A stretch of 64,000 bases of DNA from Rhizobium jaguaris. Lineage in GTDB: Bacteria > Pseudomonadota > Alphaproteobacteria > Rhizobiales > Rhizobiaceae. The notes under the pieces were generated by a model. It was not told the origin of the DNA, ran no database searches, and saw nothing but the letters and a program-made list of their open reading frames with translations. Shown in pieces: positions 8,255 to 17,133 of this stretch. The stretch is taken from positions 496,001 through 560,000 of the forward strand of contig NZ_CP032695.1 of NCBI RefSeq assembly GCF_003627755.1. Direction: 5' to 3'. The position numbers were made by a program, and so were the translations under genes. The first letter of the stretch is position 1. Each line of letters opens with the position of its first letter.

Positions 8255-9183
8255 GTCGTCTTCCTTAGCTGTCTGACGAGGAAGAGACAGAACACCAGGG
8301 CGATCACCCCTTCGGTCATGAACATCGCTGTCGATACGGCTGAGCCGTAGCCGAACTGCAAAGTCGAAAAGAGAATTTTGTAGGATAGCGTCGAAAGGGT
8401 TTCCGTGGAATCGGCCGGACCGCCGCCCGTCAGTACGTAGACCAGATCGAAGACGCGAAACGCGTCCAGCGCCCGAAAAAGGCCGGCGATAAGCAAGGTC
8501 GGAAGCAATAGAGGCAGGCGGATATTCCAGAAGATTGTCCATGCCCTGGCACCATCCACGCGGGCCGCCTCGATCAACGATTTCGGAACGGTCTGAAGAC
8601 CCGTCAGCAACAGCAAGGCCATGAACGGCGTCGTTTTCCAGACATCGGCGAGAATGATCGTCGTCAGCGCGGTTTCGGGCGCGCCGTACCAGTTTACATT
8701 CTGATCGATCAGTCCCGCGTGAAGCAGGATGAAATTGATGATCCCATGCTGCCCGTCGAACAGCCACCCGAACATTTTTGACGTGACGACTGTCGGCATC
8801 GCCCAGGGAACAAGCATCGCCGCGCGGACGATCCCGCGGCCGCTGAAAGCCTCACAAAGGATCAGTGCCATGACCAGACCGATCAGGGTCTCGAGCCCGG
8901 TCGATGCGGTGGTGAACCAGATCGTATGCCACCATGCATTCCAGAATGACGGATCCGCCGACAATTGCAGATAATTGGCAATGCCGACGAAATCATTGTC
9001 CTGCGTGATCAAGGAACGATTGGTGAAGGAGAGATAGACGCCATTGACGATCGGATAGAAGGAGACCGATCCTAGCGACATGAAGGCCGGCAACAGCAAG
9101 AGCCAGGGCCAGAGGGCGCTGGGAAGCGCCCTCGTTGATTTTTGTGTTCGGCCGTTGGCGGGGGCCGTCACTGCGGTAGCCAT
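8251..9183 (-). CDS. Carbohydrate ABC transporter permease, MalF/UgpA type
   Basis: The product is 310 aa with six membrane helices starting near residue 30 and the EAA loop SLIEAARVDGARAWTIFWNIRLP near residue 195. This is the UgpA/MalF partner of a CUT1 sugar importer. ATG 9183 is preferred over the in-frame TTG at 9192, since it sits one base after the stop of the binding-protein gene and begins MATAVTAP. It ends in an ATGA overlap with the second permease. Confidence 0.9.
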   Translation of the reverse strand: MATAVTAPANGRTQKSTRALPSALWPWLLLLPAFMSLGSVSFYPIVNGVYLSFTNRSLITQDNDFVGIANYLQLSADPSFWNAWWHTIWFTTASTGLETLIGLVMALILCEAFSGRGIVRAAMLVPWAMPTVVTSKMFGWLFDGQHGIINFILLHAGLIDQNVNWYGAPETALTTIILADVWKTTPFMALLLLTGLQTVPKSLIEAARVDGARAWTIFWNIRLPLLLPTLLIAGLFRALDAFRVFDLVYVLTGGGPADSTETLSTLSYKILFSTLQFGYGSAVSTAMFMTEGVIALVFCLFLVRQLRKTT

Positions 9184-9184
9184 A

Positions 9185-10531
9185 TCAGGCAACGATCTTG
9201 TTGATCTGTTCGGCAGTAGCCTTCAGTTCTGCTTGGACGTTGCCACTGACCAACGCCTTGGAAATGCCGGACTGCAGAGCCAGCGTCACCTTGGCATATT
9301 GCGGTGTAATTGGTCGGGGTGTGGCACCCGTAAAGACGTTTTGAAGACTTGCCATGAACGGCTGCTCGGCTTTTAGTTTCGCATCCTGGAAGATCGCGGG
9401 CCGCGACGGCGCGAGACCGAAATTCAGGGCGAGACGGGTTTGCGTTTCCGAAGACGACATCCAGGTCAGGAACTCGATCGCTGCTTCCCGCTTCTTGGAA
9501 TTGGCGTTGACGCCAAGCTGATAACCGCCGAGGCAGGCGGCGCTTTTCCCGCCGGCAAAATGCGGCAGCGGCGCAACGGCGACCTTGTCGACGACGTGCG
9601 AGGCTTTCGGGTCCTGCGCGATCGGATAGACATAGGACCAGTTGCGCATGAACATCGCTTCGCCCGAGGTAAAGGGCTGACGGGAAGGCTCTTCATCCCA
9701 GGAGAGAACGTTCTGCGGGCTGATCTTCCTCTTGTTGATCGTGTCGTATAGGAACTGTATCGCTTCGACCGCCGCCTTCTCGCCGATGATCGAGGATTTG
9801 CCGTCGTGCGCCAGAATGGAGCCGCCGTTCGAGGTGATGACTTCCACGGCATCGCAGATCAGAACCTCGGCCTGCTTGCCTTGCCAGAGATAGCCGAACT
9901 TGGCATCGCCGGCCTTTTGGGCCGCAGCAGCCATGGTCGCCATGTCGTCCCATGTGTCCGGAACCTTGCCGCCATGCTTCTCAACGAGATCCTTGCGATA
10001 GTAGAACATGCCGGAATCGACGAACCACGGAAGCGCGGTCAGCTTTTCATCGTAGGTGCAGGCGGCGACGGTTCCGGGAAAATAATCGCTGCGTTTTTCC
10101 TTCGGAAAATACTCGTCCAAGGGCAATGCCCAGCCCGCCGCTGCAAAGCCGGCGATCCAAATCACGTCCTGGCTGAAGACGTCAGGCGTTCCGTTACGGC
10201 GGGCCAGCTGTTGGATCAGGCCCTGATAGACCTCTGTCGACGAACTCGGCGGCGGGAGCTCGATGAATTTGACCATGATGCGGTCTTGCGACTCGTTATA
10301 GGCTTTGACGAGATCACCGATACCTTCCTTTCCGAAGAAACTTGCGCTGGCAAAGCTGATCTCCGTGCGATCGGCGGCGCGTGCAGTGCGGATGCCAAGT
10401 CCCGATGCGACACCGAGAGTAGCCGCACCGATAGCGGCGCCCGCAGCGCCGAGCAGCAATTGGCGGCGGTCGAGCATTGCGGAAAATCCGGTCGCGTTCG
10501 AACCGGCTGACGCATTCTTGAAATCAGGCAT
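9185..10531 (-). CDS. Extracellular sugar-binding protein, Tat-exported
   Basis: This 448-aa family 1 solute-binding protein begins with a twin-arginine leader (DRRQLLLGAAG near residue 20, cleavage near ARA). The mature part shows typical family 1 segments such as ALPWFVDSGMFYYRKDL and GEAMFMRNWSY. It captures a carbohydrate in the periplasm for the two permeases. ATG 10531 is chosen because GGGAGGG lies 7 bases upstream; the frame to 10597 lacks a site. Tat export suggests folding or cofactor binding before secretion, common in rhizobial CUT1 systems. It is the first gene of the leftward sugar operon. Confidence 0.9.
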   Translation of the reverse strand: MPDFKNASAGSNATGFSAMLDRRQLLLGAAGAAIGAATLGVASGLGIRTARAADRTEISFASASFFGKEGIGDLVKAYNESQDRIMVKFIELPPPSSSTEVYQGLIQQLARRNGTPDVFSQDVIWIAGFAAAGWALPLDEYFPKEKRSDYFPGTVAACTYDEKLTALPWFVDSGMFYYRKDLVEKHGGKVPDTWDDMATMAAAAQKAGDAKFGYLWQGKQAEVLICDAVEVITSNGGSILAHDGKSSIIGEKAAVEAIQFLYDTINKRKISPQNVLSWDEEPSRQPFTSGEAMFMRNWSYVYPIAQDPKASHVVDKVAVAPLPHFAGGKSAACLGGYQLGVNANSKKREAAIEFLTWMSSSETQTRLALNFGLAPSRPAIFQDAKLKAEQPFMASLQNVFTGATPRPITPQYAKVTLALQSGISKALVSGNVQAELKATAEQINKIVA

Positions 10532-10588
10532 GGTTTCCCTCCCAGGAAAGACTGGCGACCTCCACAATCTCCGTGCCAGTATTCTCAT

Positions 10589-10617
10589 ATGTTCCATAAA
10601 AAGTTGTCGCGCGTCAA
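10589..10617 (-). promoter_or_regulatory. Candidate promoter of the leftward sugar operon
   Basis: On the minus strand TTGACG (10617-10612) is followed after 17 bases by GAACAT (10594-10589), about 58 bases before the binding-protein start. The -35 is near consensus and the -10 is weak, as expected for a regulated rhizobial sugar operon. The TTGACGC element resembles the one before the tagK-like gene, so a shared regulator is possible. Confidence 0.35.
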
Positions 10618-10710
10618 GAAATAAGATGCTTTAAGTCATATAGAGACGCATCAGGCAGGTTTGCCCGTGGAGTGCGCAGCAGTCATCGGATCCAGGGAGG
10701 GATGAGAAAT

Positions 10711-11859
10711 ATGGTAGAGAAAACAAAGGGAAGGCTTGGTATCGGTATCATTGGCTGCGGCAATATATCGATGACTTATCTGCGTAACGCCGCACTGTTC
10801 GCCGGTATCGAATTGCGCGCCTGCGCCGATATCGCCGCTGACATCGCGGCCTTTCGTGCCCGCGAATACGGCATTCGCACCGTCAGCGTCGACCAGCTGC
10901 TCGCTGATCCCGAGGTGGACCTCGTTCTCAACTTGACCGTTCCCGCGGTGCATTTTGACGTGACCATGTCCGCCTTATCCGCGGGTAAGCACGTATTCAC
11001 GGAAAAGCCGCTTGCAACGTCGGCTGCAGAGGGGCGGACGTTGGTGGCGGAGGCGAAGAGCCGCGGTCTTTTGCTCGGCTCAGCGCCCGATACCTTCCTC
11101 GGCGCTGCCGGCCGGCGCGCTCGCCGCCTCATGGAGGAGGGCTCAATCGGCCGTCCGGTGAGCGGGACGGCCTTCATGATGGGGCGCGGTATGGAGCATT
11201 GGCATCCCAATCCGCAATTCTACTATCAACCAGGCGGCGGTCCGATTTTCGATATGGGACCTTACTACCTGACAATGCTGGTCAATCTGCTCGGCCCCGT
11301 GGTGCGTGTCATGGCGATGGCGACGAAGGGTCAGAATGAACGCCTCATCACCGCCGAGGGGCCGTTCAAGAATACGACGTTCAAGGTTGGCACGCCGACC
11401 AACGTCCTGTCGTTGCTGGAATTTCAGTCCGGTGCGACCGTCAACTTCGGCGCGTCCTGGGATGTCTTCCGCCATTCAAATCATCCGATTGAACTGCATG
11501 GCACCGAAGGCTCACTGCGCCTGCCGGACCCTGATACATTCGGCGGGACGGTCTCCTTGTCCGAACGGGGTGCCGAGTGGCGTGATTTCGAAAGTGACGA
11601 CGAGCTGTATGGAAAAAGAAACTGGCCGTTCGCGGCGCCAGACCGGGCGAATTACCGCATGCTGGGCGTGGCCGACCTCGCACGTGCACTCGAGGAGAAC
11701 AGACCGCCGCGCGCATCCGGCGAGCTGGCCCTTCATGTGCTCGAGATCATGGAGGCCATTCTGGCATCCGGCGAAAGTGGGCAGTCGGTTGGCGTTCGTG
11801 AAAGTCTGACGCCGCCGCCACTCCTTGGCGAAGAAGAAGCGCGCAGTTTTTTGGCCTGA
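10711..11859 (+). CDS. Gfo/Idh/MocA family oxidoreductase
   Basis: This 382-aa dehydrogenase opens with the NAD(P)-binding LGIGIIGCGNIS, followed by the catalytic-Lys motif FTEKPLAT and the C-terminal substrate domain with PIFDMGPYYLTML. It would oxidise a sugar or polyol in the cytoplasm. ATG 10711 has AGGGAGGG 8 bases upstream, whereas ATG 10702 abuts the ribosome site and the frame at 10672 includes it, so 10711 is favoured. It is divergent from the leftward importer operon and 21 bases upstream of an esterase gene, forming a two-gene unit likely induced by the same substrate. Confidence 0.88.
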   Translation: MVEKTKGRLGIGIIGCGNISMTYLRNAALFAGIELRACADIAADIAAFRAREYGIRTVSVDQLLADPEVDLVLNLTVPAVHFDVTMSALSAGKHVFTEKPLATSAAEGRTLVAEAKSRGLLLGSAPDTFLGAAGRRARRLMEEGSIGRPVSGTAFMMGRGMEHWHPNPQFYYQPGGGPIFDMGPYYLTMLVNLLGPVVRVMAMATKGQNERLITAEGPFKNTTFKVGTPTNVLSLLEFQSGATVNFGASWDVFRHSNHPIELHGTEGSLRLPDPDTFGGTVSLSERGAEWRDFESDDELYGKRNWPFAAPDRANYRMLGVADLARALEENRPPRASGELALHVLEIMEAILASGESGQSVGVRESLTPPPLLGEEEARSFLA

Positions 11860-11880
11860 TCGCCGAAGGAAGAAGCCGAT

Positions 11881-12834
11881 ATGACAGACCAGCTTGATGA
11901 GAGTGTTCGATACCTTCTCGATATAAGCAATCGGTCTAACACTCGACCGCTTGAAACCGGCACTCCTCGGCAAGCCCGTATCGACTACAATGCGGGCTTC
12001 CCGGTGCTGCAGGGCGTCCGGGAGGCAGTTGTGTCGGTGGAGGATCGTCAGATCAGCGGCCCCGACGGTCTGATCACCCTGCGCATCTATCGCGGCATTG
12101 GCGCGCCCTCGAAGGATGGTCCGGGTCTTCTCTATCTTCATGGCGGCGGCTGGGTGATCGGCAATCTCGACTCTCACGACGAGATCTGCCGATGGTTCGC
12201 CAATCTCGCCGAATGCACCGTGATCTGCCCGGATTATCGCTTGGCGCCGGAACACAAGTTTCCCGCTGGGCTAACGGATTGCGCCGCGGCGCTGGCGTTC
12301 ATGGCAAAGTCCGCCACGGATTTCGGCGTCGATGCTCGGCGGATCGCCGTCGCCGGTGATAGTGCCGGCGGCAATCTTGCGGCTGTGCTTGCGCTGATGT
12401 CGCGCTCAGACGCCGCTCCGCGGCTTGCGGCTCAACTGCTCATCTATCCCAACACGGACGCCACGCAGACGGCTGACAGTTATCGCCGCTATGGCACAGG
12501 CTTCGGTTTAACCACGACGGCGATGAAATGGTTTCGCGATCACTATGTTCGCACCGCTGCCGATATCGTCGATTGGCAGGTCTCGCCCCTGCTGGCCGAA
12601 AGCACTGCAGGGGCTGCGCCGGCATTCATCGCTACCGCCGGATACGACATTCTCATGGACGAAGGCACAGCCTATGCCGCGCGGTTGCGGGAGGATGGGG
12701 TTCGGGTCATCTCGCGCCATTGGCCGGGTCAGATTCACGGCTTTGTGTCGATGGGGAAATTCATACCGGCCGCACGGTTGGCGATACAGGAAGCAGCGGC
12801 GGCGTGGCGCAGCTTTGAAGGGACTCCGGATTGA
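11881..12834 (+). CDS. Alpha/beta hydrolase of the hormone-sensitive lipase (family IV) type
   Basis: The 317-aa protein carries the oxyanion motif HGGGW (res. 87-91), the DYRLAPE motif near 118-124, and the nucleophile elbow GDSAGG with Ser161. A late DILMDEG Asp and IHGF His complete the triad. Family IV esterases cleave short acyl esters in the cytoplasm. Its position behind a sugar dehydrogenase suggests it deacylates the imported compound, so the substrate could be an acylated sugar or glycoside. The start ATG has GGAAGA 8 bases upstream. It converges with the LacI gene, 18 bases apart. Confidence 0.88.
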   Translation: MTDQLDESVRYLLDISNRSNTRPLETGTPRQARIDYNAGFPVLQGVREAVVSVEDRQISGPDGLITLRIYRGIGAPSKDGPGLLYLHGGGWVIGNLDSHDEICRWFANLAECTVICPDYRLAPEHKFPAGLTDCAAALAFMAKSATDFGVDARRIAVAGDSAGGNLAAVLALMSRSDAAPRLAAQLLIYPNTDATQTADSYRRYGTGFGLTTTAMKWFRDHYVRTAADIVDWQVSPLLAESTAGAAPAFIATAGYDILMDEGTAYAARLREDGVRVISRHWPGQIHGFVSMGKFIPAARLAIQEAAAAWRSFEGTPD

Positions 12835-12852
12835 GTGGCCGCAGACGTCGCC

Positions 12853-13887
12853 CTATGCCGATTGCCGCATCACCAGCGTCCCATCCAGACTGACCTTGAG
12901 TGCGATCGTTGCAGCTGGCGCCTCCGCGTCTCCCAGAAACGTCAGTAACGTATCGACACTGTTTGCCGTCATGGAAGCAAAATCTTGCGCCATCGTCGTG
13001 AGCGGTGGGCAGGTGTAACGGCTCAAGGGATGATCGTCATGGGCCGCAACACGGAGGTCGTCGCCCTTCTTGCGTCCGACCTTTAGCCCATGTGCGAATG
13101 CCGCAGCCATAACGCCAAAAGCGAGGCGATCATTGGCGCAGAGGATGGTTTTGCGGGGGAGCTTCTTTGCATCGAGGATGGCGTCCATCTGCTCGTATCC
13201 GACACGCTCGAAATCCCAGGTGTAGGCGGCGTTGGTCTTGATCACCACCGGCTCAAAGCCCGAAGCTTTCATCGTGGCGACATAGCTTGCCAGTCTCTCC
13301 GGCGAGTTGTGGTTGACGTGCGGTATGTCGAAATAGGCCGGTGGCTCTCCGGACCTGCAGAGATATTCGACAATCGTTGCGACGCTCTGGTAATTATTGT
13401 TGCCGATGAACGGCGTGTTGCCCTCGATATAGGTGTCGAAATAGACAACGGGCAGATTCTGCGCGAGTTTTTCGAACGCGCGCGGATCGGATTTCTGCCC
13501 GAGCGGTGCGGCGAGCACACCCGCCACCTTCAACGACAGCATCGTGCTGACGGCCTCGGCTTCCAATTCCGGCAGGCCGTGCGAGGAAAACACGATCGGC
13601 CAGTATCCCTCGTTCCGCAGCCGCAGTTCCAGGCGATTGACCATCTCGGCGTAAAATGGGTCGGTGAGAGCGGGAACCAGAATGCCGACATTGCGCGTTC
13701 TTTTCCGATTGAGGTTTCGCGCGTAAAGATTAGGCTGGTAATCCGACGAGCGAAGCGCGGCCTCGATCAGCGCGCGCGTCGCCGGCTTCACGCTCGTCGG
13801 ATCATCGAAATATTTTGAAAGGGTCGGGCGAGAGACGCCGCAGGACTTTGCGAAATCCTCCATTGTCCTATGCGTCAATTTTTCCAT
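12853..13887 (-). CDS. LacI-family transcriptional regulator
   Basis: The 344-aa protein has an N-terminal LacI helix-turn-helix (MEDFAKSCGVSRPTLSKYFD, residues 9-28) followed by the hinge NLYARNLNRKRTRNVGILVP and a periplasmic-binding-protein-like effector domain. It should repress nearby sugar genes until its ligand binds. The start is taken as ATG 13887; ATG 13863 would cut into the recognition domain and the frame to 13971 has no support. It lies between the esterase and the tagK-like gene and is divergent to tagK, so it may control both blocks. Ligand unknown. Confidence 0.88.
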   Translation of the reverse strand: MEKLTHRTMEDFAKSCGVSRPTLSKYFDDPTSVKPATRALIEAALRSSDYQPNLYARNLNRKRTRNVGILVPALTDPFYAEMVNRLELRLRNEGYWPIVFSSHGLPELEAEAVSTMLSLKVAGVLAAPLGQKSDPRAFEKLAQNLPVVYFDTYIEGNTPFIGNNNYQSVATIVEYLCRSGEPPAYFDIPHVNHNSPERLASYVATMKASGFEPVVIKTNAAYTWDFERVGYEQMDAILDAKKLPRKTILCANDRLAFGVMAAAFAHGLKVGRKKGDDLRVAAHDDHPLSRYTCPPLTTMAQDFASMTANSVDTLLTFLGDAEAPAATIALKVSLDGTLVMRQSA

Positions 13888-14017
13888 CGGAAGCCGACCA
13901 TTCTTCAAACCACTGTTTCTGCTAGTGATCGTTATGCGTCTGCGCGGAAAGCGGCGCAACTGGCAGCGCAAGTTTCGCGCAACTTCTTTCGGGCCTTATG
14001 CCACGTAAAAACATTAC

Positions 14018-14043
14018 ATGCGCAAATTTATTATTTGACGCAT
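14018..14043. promoter_or_regulatory. Possible LacI-type operator before the tagK-like gene
   Basis: The sequence is an imperfect inverted repeat with arms ATGCGCAAAT and, on the other strand, ATGCGTCAAAT around an AT-rich centre. It overlaps the candidate -35 of the rightward promoter, where a repressor would block transcription. The match is imperfect (one extra base in one arm), so it is a suggestion only. Confidence 0.3.
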
Positions 14044-14063
14044 AAAAATACAAGCCGTAGAAA
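14035..14063 (+). promoter_or_regulatory. Candidate promoter for tagK-gatZ
   Basis: TTGACG (14035-14040) and TAGAAA (14058-14063) are separated by 17 bases, in an AT-rich patch that contrasts with the flanking coding DNA. It lies about 70 bases before the kinase start and on the far side of the LacI gene. Confidence 0.4.
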
Positions 14064-14130
14064 ATGTGCGCGGTTAATCGGCCACCTCAACCACCAAAAG
14101 AGATTTCTCTGGAAGCGAGTTCAATCCCTC

Positions 14131-15084
14131 ATGAAGAAGATCGTCAGTGCCGGGGAGATCGTTGTCGAAATCATGGCAGATCAGCTCGGTCAGAGCTTGG
14201 CCGAGCCTGGGCTGCTTCACGGGCCATTTCCATCGGGCGCACCGGCTATTTTTATCGCTCAAGCTGCGCGACTGGGGCAGCCGGCGGGTTTGATCAGCGC
14301 TGTTGGCGAAGACGATTTCGGTCAGATGAACATAGACAGACTGCGCGATTGGGGCGCCGACGTCTCCGCTGTCACGGTTCACAAAGGGCAAGCGACCGGC
14401 ACGGCCTTTGTGGCCTATCGGACAGATGGCTCACGCCACTTCGTCTTCAATATCAGGCATAGTGCGGCGGGATTGATGGAGATCGGCCACGCAGCGCAAG
14501 CCTTGCTGAACAGTGCCGATCACTTTCATGTCATGGGCTCTTCCCTGTTTTGCGAAAAGGCAATCGCCGTCATTCTTGCAGGAATCGAGACGATCAAACG
14601 CCGTGGCGGCACCGTTTCCTTCGATCCGAATATACGAAAAGAGATGATCGAATTGCCTGGCATGCGCGAGGCGCTGAACCAGGTTCTGGCTCGAACCGAC
14701 CTCTTCCTACCCAGCGGTGAGGAGCTCTTAATCTTCACCACGGCCGAAGACGAGGCATCCGCGGTCGCCGAGATGCTTGGGCGCGGCATATCGGCAGTCA
14801 TCGTTAAAAAGGGATCGGAGGGTGCCGTTTACTACGAGCAGCATCGTCGGGTCACCGCCGCCGGTTTCTCCGTCCAGGAGGTCGATCCGACGGGGGCGGG
14901 CGATTGCTTTGGCGCAGGCTTCGTCTCCCTTTGGCTACGGGGCGCGCCGCCAGAGGAAGCATTGAGGTTTGCCTGCGCCTGCGGCGCCCTGGCTGTGACA
15001 CGCAAGGGACCGATGGAGGGAATAGCCACCTTTGACGAAGTACAGGCTTTTATTTCCGATGCGACGGAGGGCTCATCGTCATGA
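14131..15084 (+). CDS. tagK: PfkB-family sugar kinase, tagatose kinase type
   Basis: This 317-aa ribokinase/PfkB enzyme starts with MKKIVSAGEIVVEI, has the sugar-contact loop GAPAIFIAQAARLG, and ends with the ATP-site and catalytic motif DPTGAGDCFGAGF (GAGD at residues 255-258). It overlaps gatZ by 4 nt. In Agrobacterium a kinase next to GatZ was shown to phosphorylate D-tagatose and GatZ to be a tagatose-6-phosphate 4-epimerase, and the same arrangement here supports tagatose kinase. The real start is ATG 14131; the frame to 13870 crosses the LacI promoter. Substrate assignment is by context, so moderately sure. Confidence 0.72.
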   Translation: MKKIVSAGEIVVEIMADQLGQSLAEPGLLHGPFPSGAPAIFIAQAARLGQPAGLISAVGEDDFGQMNIDRLRDWGADVSAVTVHKGQATGTAFVAYRTDGSRHFVFNIRHSAAGLMEIGHAAQALLNSADHFHVMGSSLFCEKAIAVILAGIETIKRRGGTVSFDPNIRKEMIELPGMREALNQVLARTDLFLPSGEELLIFTTAEDEASAVAEMLGRGISAVIVKKGSEGAVYYEQHRRVTAAGFSVQEVDPTGAGDCFGAGFVSLWLRGAPPEEALRFACACGALAVTRKGPMEGIATFDEVQAFISDATEGSSS

Positions 15085-16379
15085 GCGCCGCGGCGAAACG
15101 GCTGGCAAGCATGCCGAATAACCGTGGCTTCGGTCGGCCATCCGGCATCACCTCCGTCTGTTCTGCCCACCCCGTGGTGATCGAGGCGGCGCTGATCCAC
15201 GGCAGGGGCCGGAATACCAATGTGCTGATCGAAGCGACCTGCAATCAGGTCAATCAGGATGGTGGCTATACCGGCATGACGCCCGCTGCTTTTCGCGCCT
15301 TCGTCGAAAAGATCGCGGCAAAAGTCGATTTTCCCCTGGATCAACTCATTCTCGGCGGCGATCATCTTGGGCCAAATCCCTGGAAGCACCTGGCCGCCGG
15401 CGAGGCTATGCGCAAAGCCAGCGAAATGATTGATGCCTATGCAGCCGCGGGCTTCACCAAACTCCATCTCGATACAAGCATGGCCTGCGCAGGCGATCCT
15501 CAGGCCGTTCCCAATGAGACGATTGCATCCCGCGCAGCCCAATTGGCTGCGGTGTCGGAAGCAAGGGTGCGCCAAATCGGAACGCAGGCTCCAAGCTACA
15601 TCATCGGCACTGAGGTTCCTGTTCCGGGCGGCGCGGTCGAAGCACTCGACCATTTGCATATTACGACCCCCGCGGACGCCCGTGAAACCGTGGAACTTCA
15701 CCGCGCTGCCTTCTCCCGGCTCGGGCTCGACGAGGCTTTCGCACGCGCGATCGGCATCGTCGTCCAACCGGGCGTGGAGTTCGGAAATGCGGAGGTCATT
15801 GCCTATAAGCGCGAAGCAGCGGCCGAGCTCGTCGCCACATTGAGCGACATACCGCAATTTGTTTTCGAGGCCCATTCGACGGACTACCAGAGCCAGCAAG
15901 CACTTACCGACCTCGTCGGCGACGGATTTGCGATCTTGAAAGTCGGTCCCTGGTTGACGTTCGCTCTGCGCGAGGCCCTGTATGGGCTGAGCGCTATTGC
16001 CGGGATCCTGGTGCCGAACGCGATCCGCGAAAGCCTGCCCGCCGCGATGGAGCGAGCCATGCTCTCGTCGCCGGATCACTGGCAGAAATATTATCCGGGA
16101 GACGCGCATCAACAACATGCCCAGCGGCATTACTCGTTCAGCGACCGTATCCGTTATTATTGGGCAGCGCCCGCCGCGCAAAATGCAGTGAACGAACTTA
16201 TGTCGGCCCTTCAGGGGCTGACAATTCCGCGCCCATTGATCAGTCAGCATCTCGGCCAGCTGGAGCCGATGGTCGCATCTGGATCTTTGGCGCCACAGGC
16301 AGACGCTATCGTCCTCGGCAGTGTCATTCGCGTGCTCGATATCTACGCGGAGGCTATCAATTCTGCTCAACAAAGCTAG
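15081..16379 (+). CDS. gatZ: GatZ/KbaZ-family protein, likely tagatose-6-phosphate 4-epimerase
   Basis: The 432-aa protein has the family's hallmark segments: GITSVCSAHPVVIEAAL, LIEATCNQVNQDGGYTGM, and LILGGDHLGPNPW, then TEVPVPGG and VFEAHSTDYQ. It matches the usual GatZ/KbaZ length of about 420-430 aa. In enteric bacteria GatZ was called a non-catalytic aldolase subunit, but the Agrobacterium homologue is reported to convert tagatose 6-phosphate to fructose 6-phosphate. The ATGA overlap with the kinase makes a two-step route from tagatose to glycolysis likely. No class II aldolase partner (GatY/KbaY) is adjacent, which fits the epimerase role. Confidence 0.85.
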   Translation: MSAAAKRLASMPNNRGFGRPSGITSVCSAHPVVIEAALIHGRGRNTNVLIEATCNQVNQDGGYTGMTPAAFRAFVEKIAAKVDFPLDQLILGGDHLGPNPWKHLAAGEAMRKASEMIDAYAAAGFTKLHLDTSMACAGDPQAVPNETIASRAAQLAAVSEARVRQIGTQAPSYIIGTEVPVPGGAVEALDHLHITTPADARETVELHRAAFSRLGLDEAFARAIGIVVQPGVEFGNAEVIAYKREAAAELVATLSDIPQFVFEAHSTDYQSQQALTDLVGDGFAILKVGPWLTFALREALYGLSAIAGILVPNAIRESLPAAMERAMLSSPDHWQKYYPGDAHQQHAQRHYSFSDRIRYYWAAPAAQNAVNELMSALQGLTIPRPLISQHLGQLEPMVASGSLAPQADAIVLGSVIRVLDIYAEAINSAQQS

Positions 16380-16428
16380 TGCAACGCAGAGGAAGCACCG
16401 GAAAATCTTCATCTCGGCATGAGCAAAC

Positions 16429-17133
16429 CTAACGCCGCTTCCACAAGATCTGAAGGGACCCGGCACGCGTGATGTCTGCGACGATGTCATCATAGTCCGC
16501 AACGCTCGGATGCGGCGTCTGCAGCAGGGTCCGATGGGTCGCACTGATCACTATCACCGCAGCGCCAGCCGCTTCCGCGGCTTCTATTCCCGCTGGAGCA
16601 TCCTCGAAGACAAGACATTCCTCTATCGGCTGGTCCAATCTCTCGGCGGCCAATAAAAAGCAGTCCGGTGCCGGTTTGCCGTTCTCAACATCCTCGCCGG
16701 CAATCAAGAGTGGCGGCCAGGGAAGGCCCGCGGCTTTGAGGCGGACAACCGCCAGGTCTCGCGGCGCCGATGTTACGATCGCCCAGCGGTCCCTGGGCAA
16801 AGCCTCCAGGAAGCGGCCCGCTCCTGCTATAGGCTCGATGCCTGCCACGTCAGCGATTTCGGCCAATGTGAGAAGCCGCATTTCTTCGGCCGGATCGATC
16901 CCAGGCAGCCCAAGCCGCGAGATGGTTTCGGCTGCCTTTCTCCCGTGAACCGTCGCCAGCAAGCTCTCGACATCGACGTTGTGCCGCAAAGCCCATGCCG
17001 TCCAAACCCGCTCGGCCACCGCGATCGAATTCAAGACAGTTCCATCCATGTCGAACAGGAAGGCGCCGAAGGATCGGTCGGGGTAGAAATCAGTGCGTGA
17101 CCGATCGAACCCCCCTGACAGCGGGGTCGTCAC
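16429..17133 (-). CDS. HAD-superfamily sugar phosphatase
   Basis: The 234-aa product is a subfamily IA haloacid-dehalogenase phosphatase. It has motif I FDMDGTVLNS, motif II VTSAPRD, the motif III lysine in NGKPAPDCFL and motif IV VFEDAPAG. It resembles sugar-phosphatases of the YfbT/YniC type. The start is GTG 17133, which overlaps the stop of the SorC gene (GTGA) and follows GAGG; the longer frame to 17280 is antisense to nothing useful. Role in the pathway is probably removing a toxic phosphosugar or dephosphorylating a dead-end intermediate. Confidence 0.83.
   Translation of the reverse strand: MTTPLSGGFDRSRTDFYPDRSFGAFLFDMDGTVLNSIAVAERVWTAWALRHNVDVESLLATVHGRKAAETISRLGLPGIDPAEEMRLLTLAEIADVAGIEPIAGAGRFLEALPRDRWAIVTSAPRDLAVVRLKAAGLPWPPLLIAGEDVENGKPAPDCFLLAAERLDQPIEECLVFEDAPAGIEAAEAAGAAVIVISATHRTLLQTPHPSVADYDDIVADITRAGSLQILWKRR

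Noticed and set aside
14832..16544. 570-codon minus-strand frame over gatZ
   Set aside because: Antisense to tagK and gatZ, which have clear motifs; no ribosome site and no domain.
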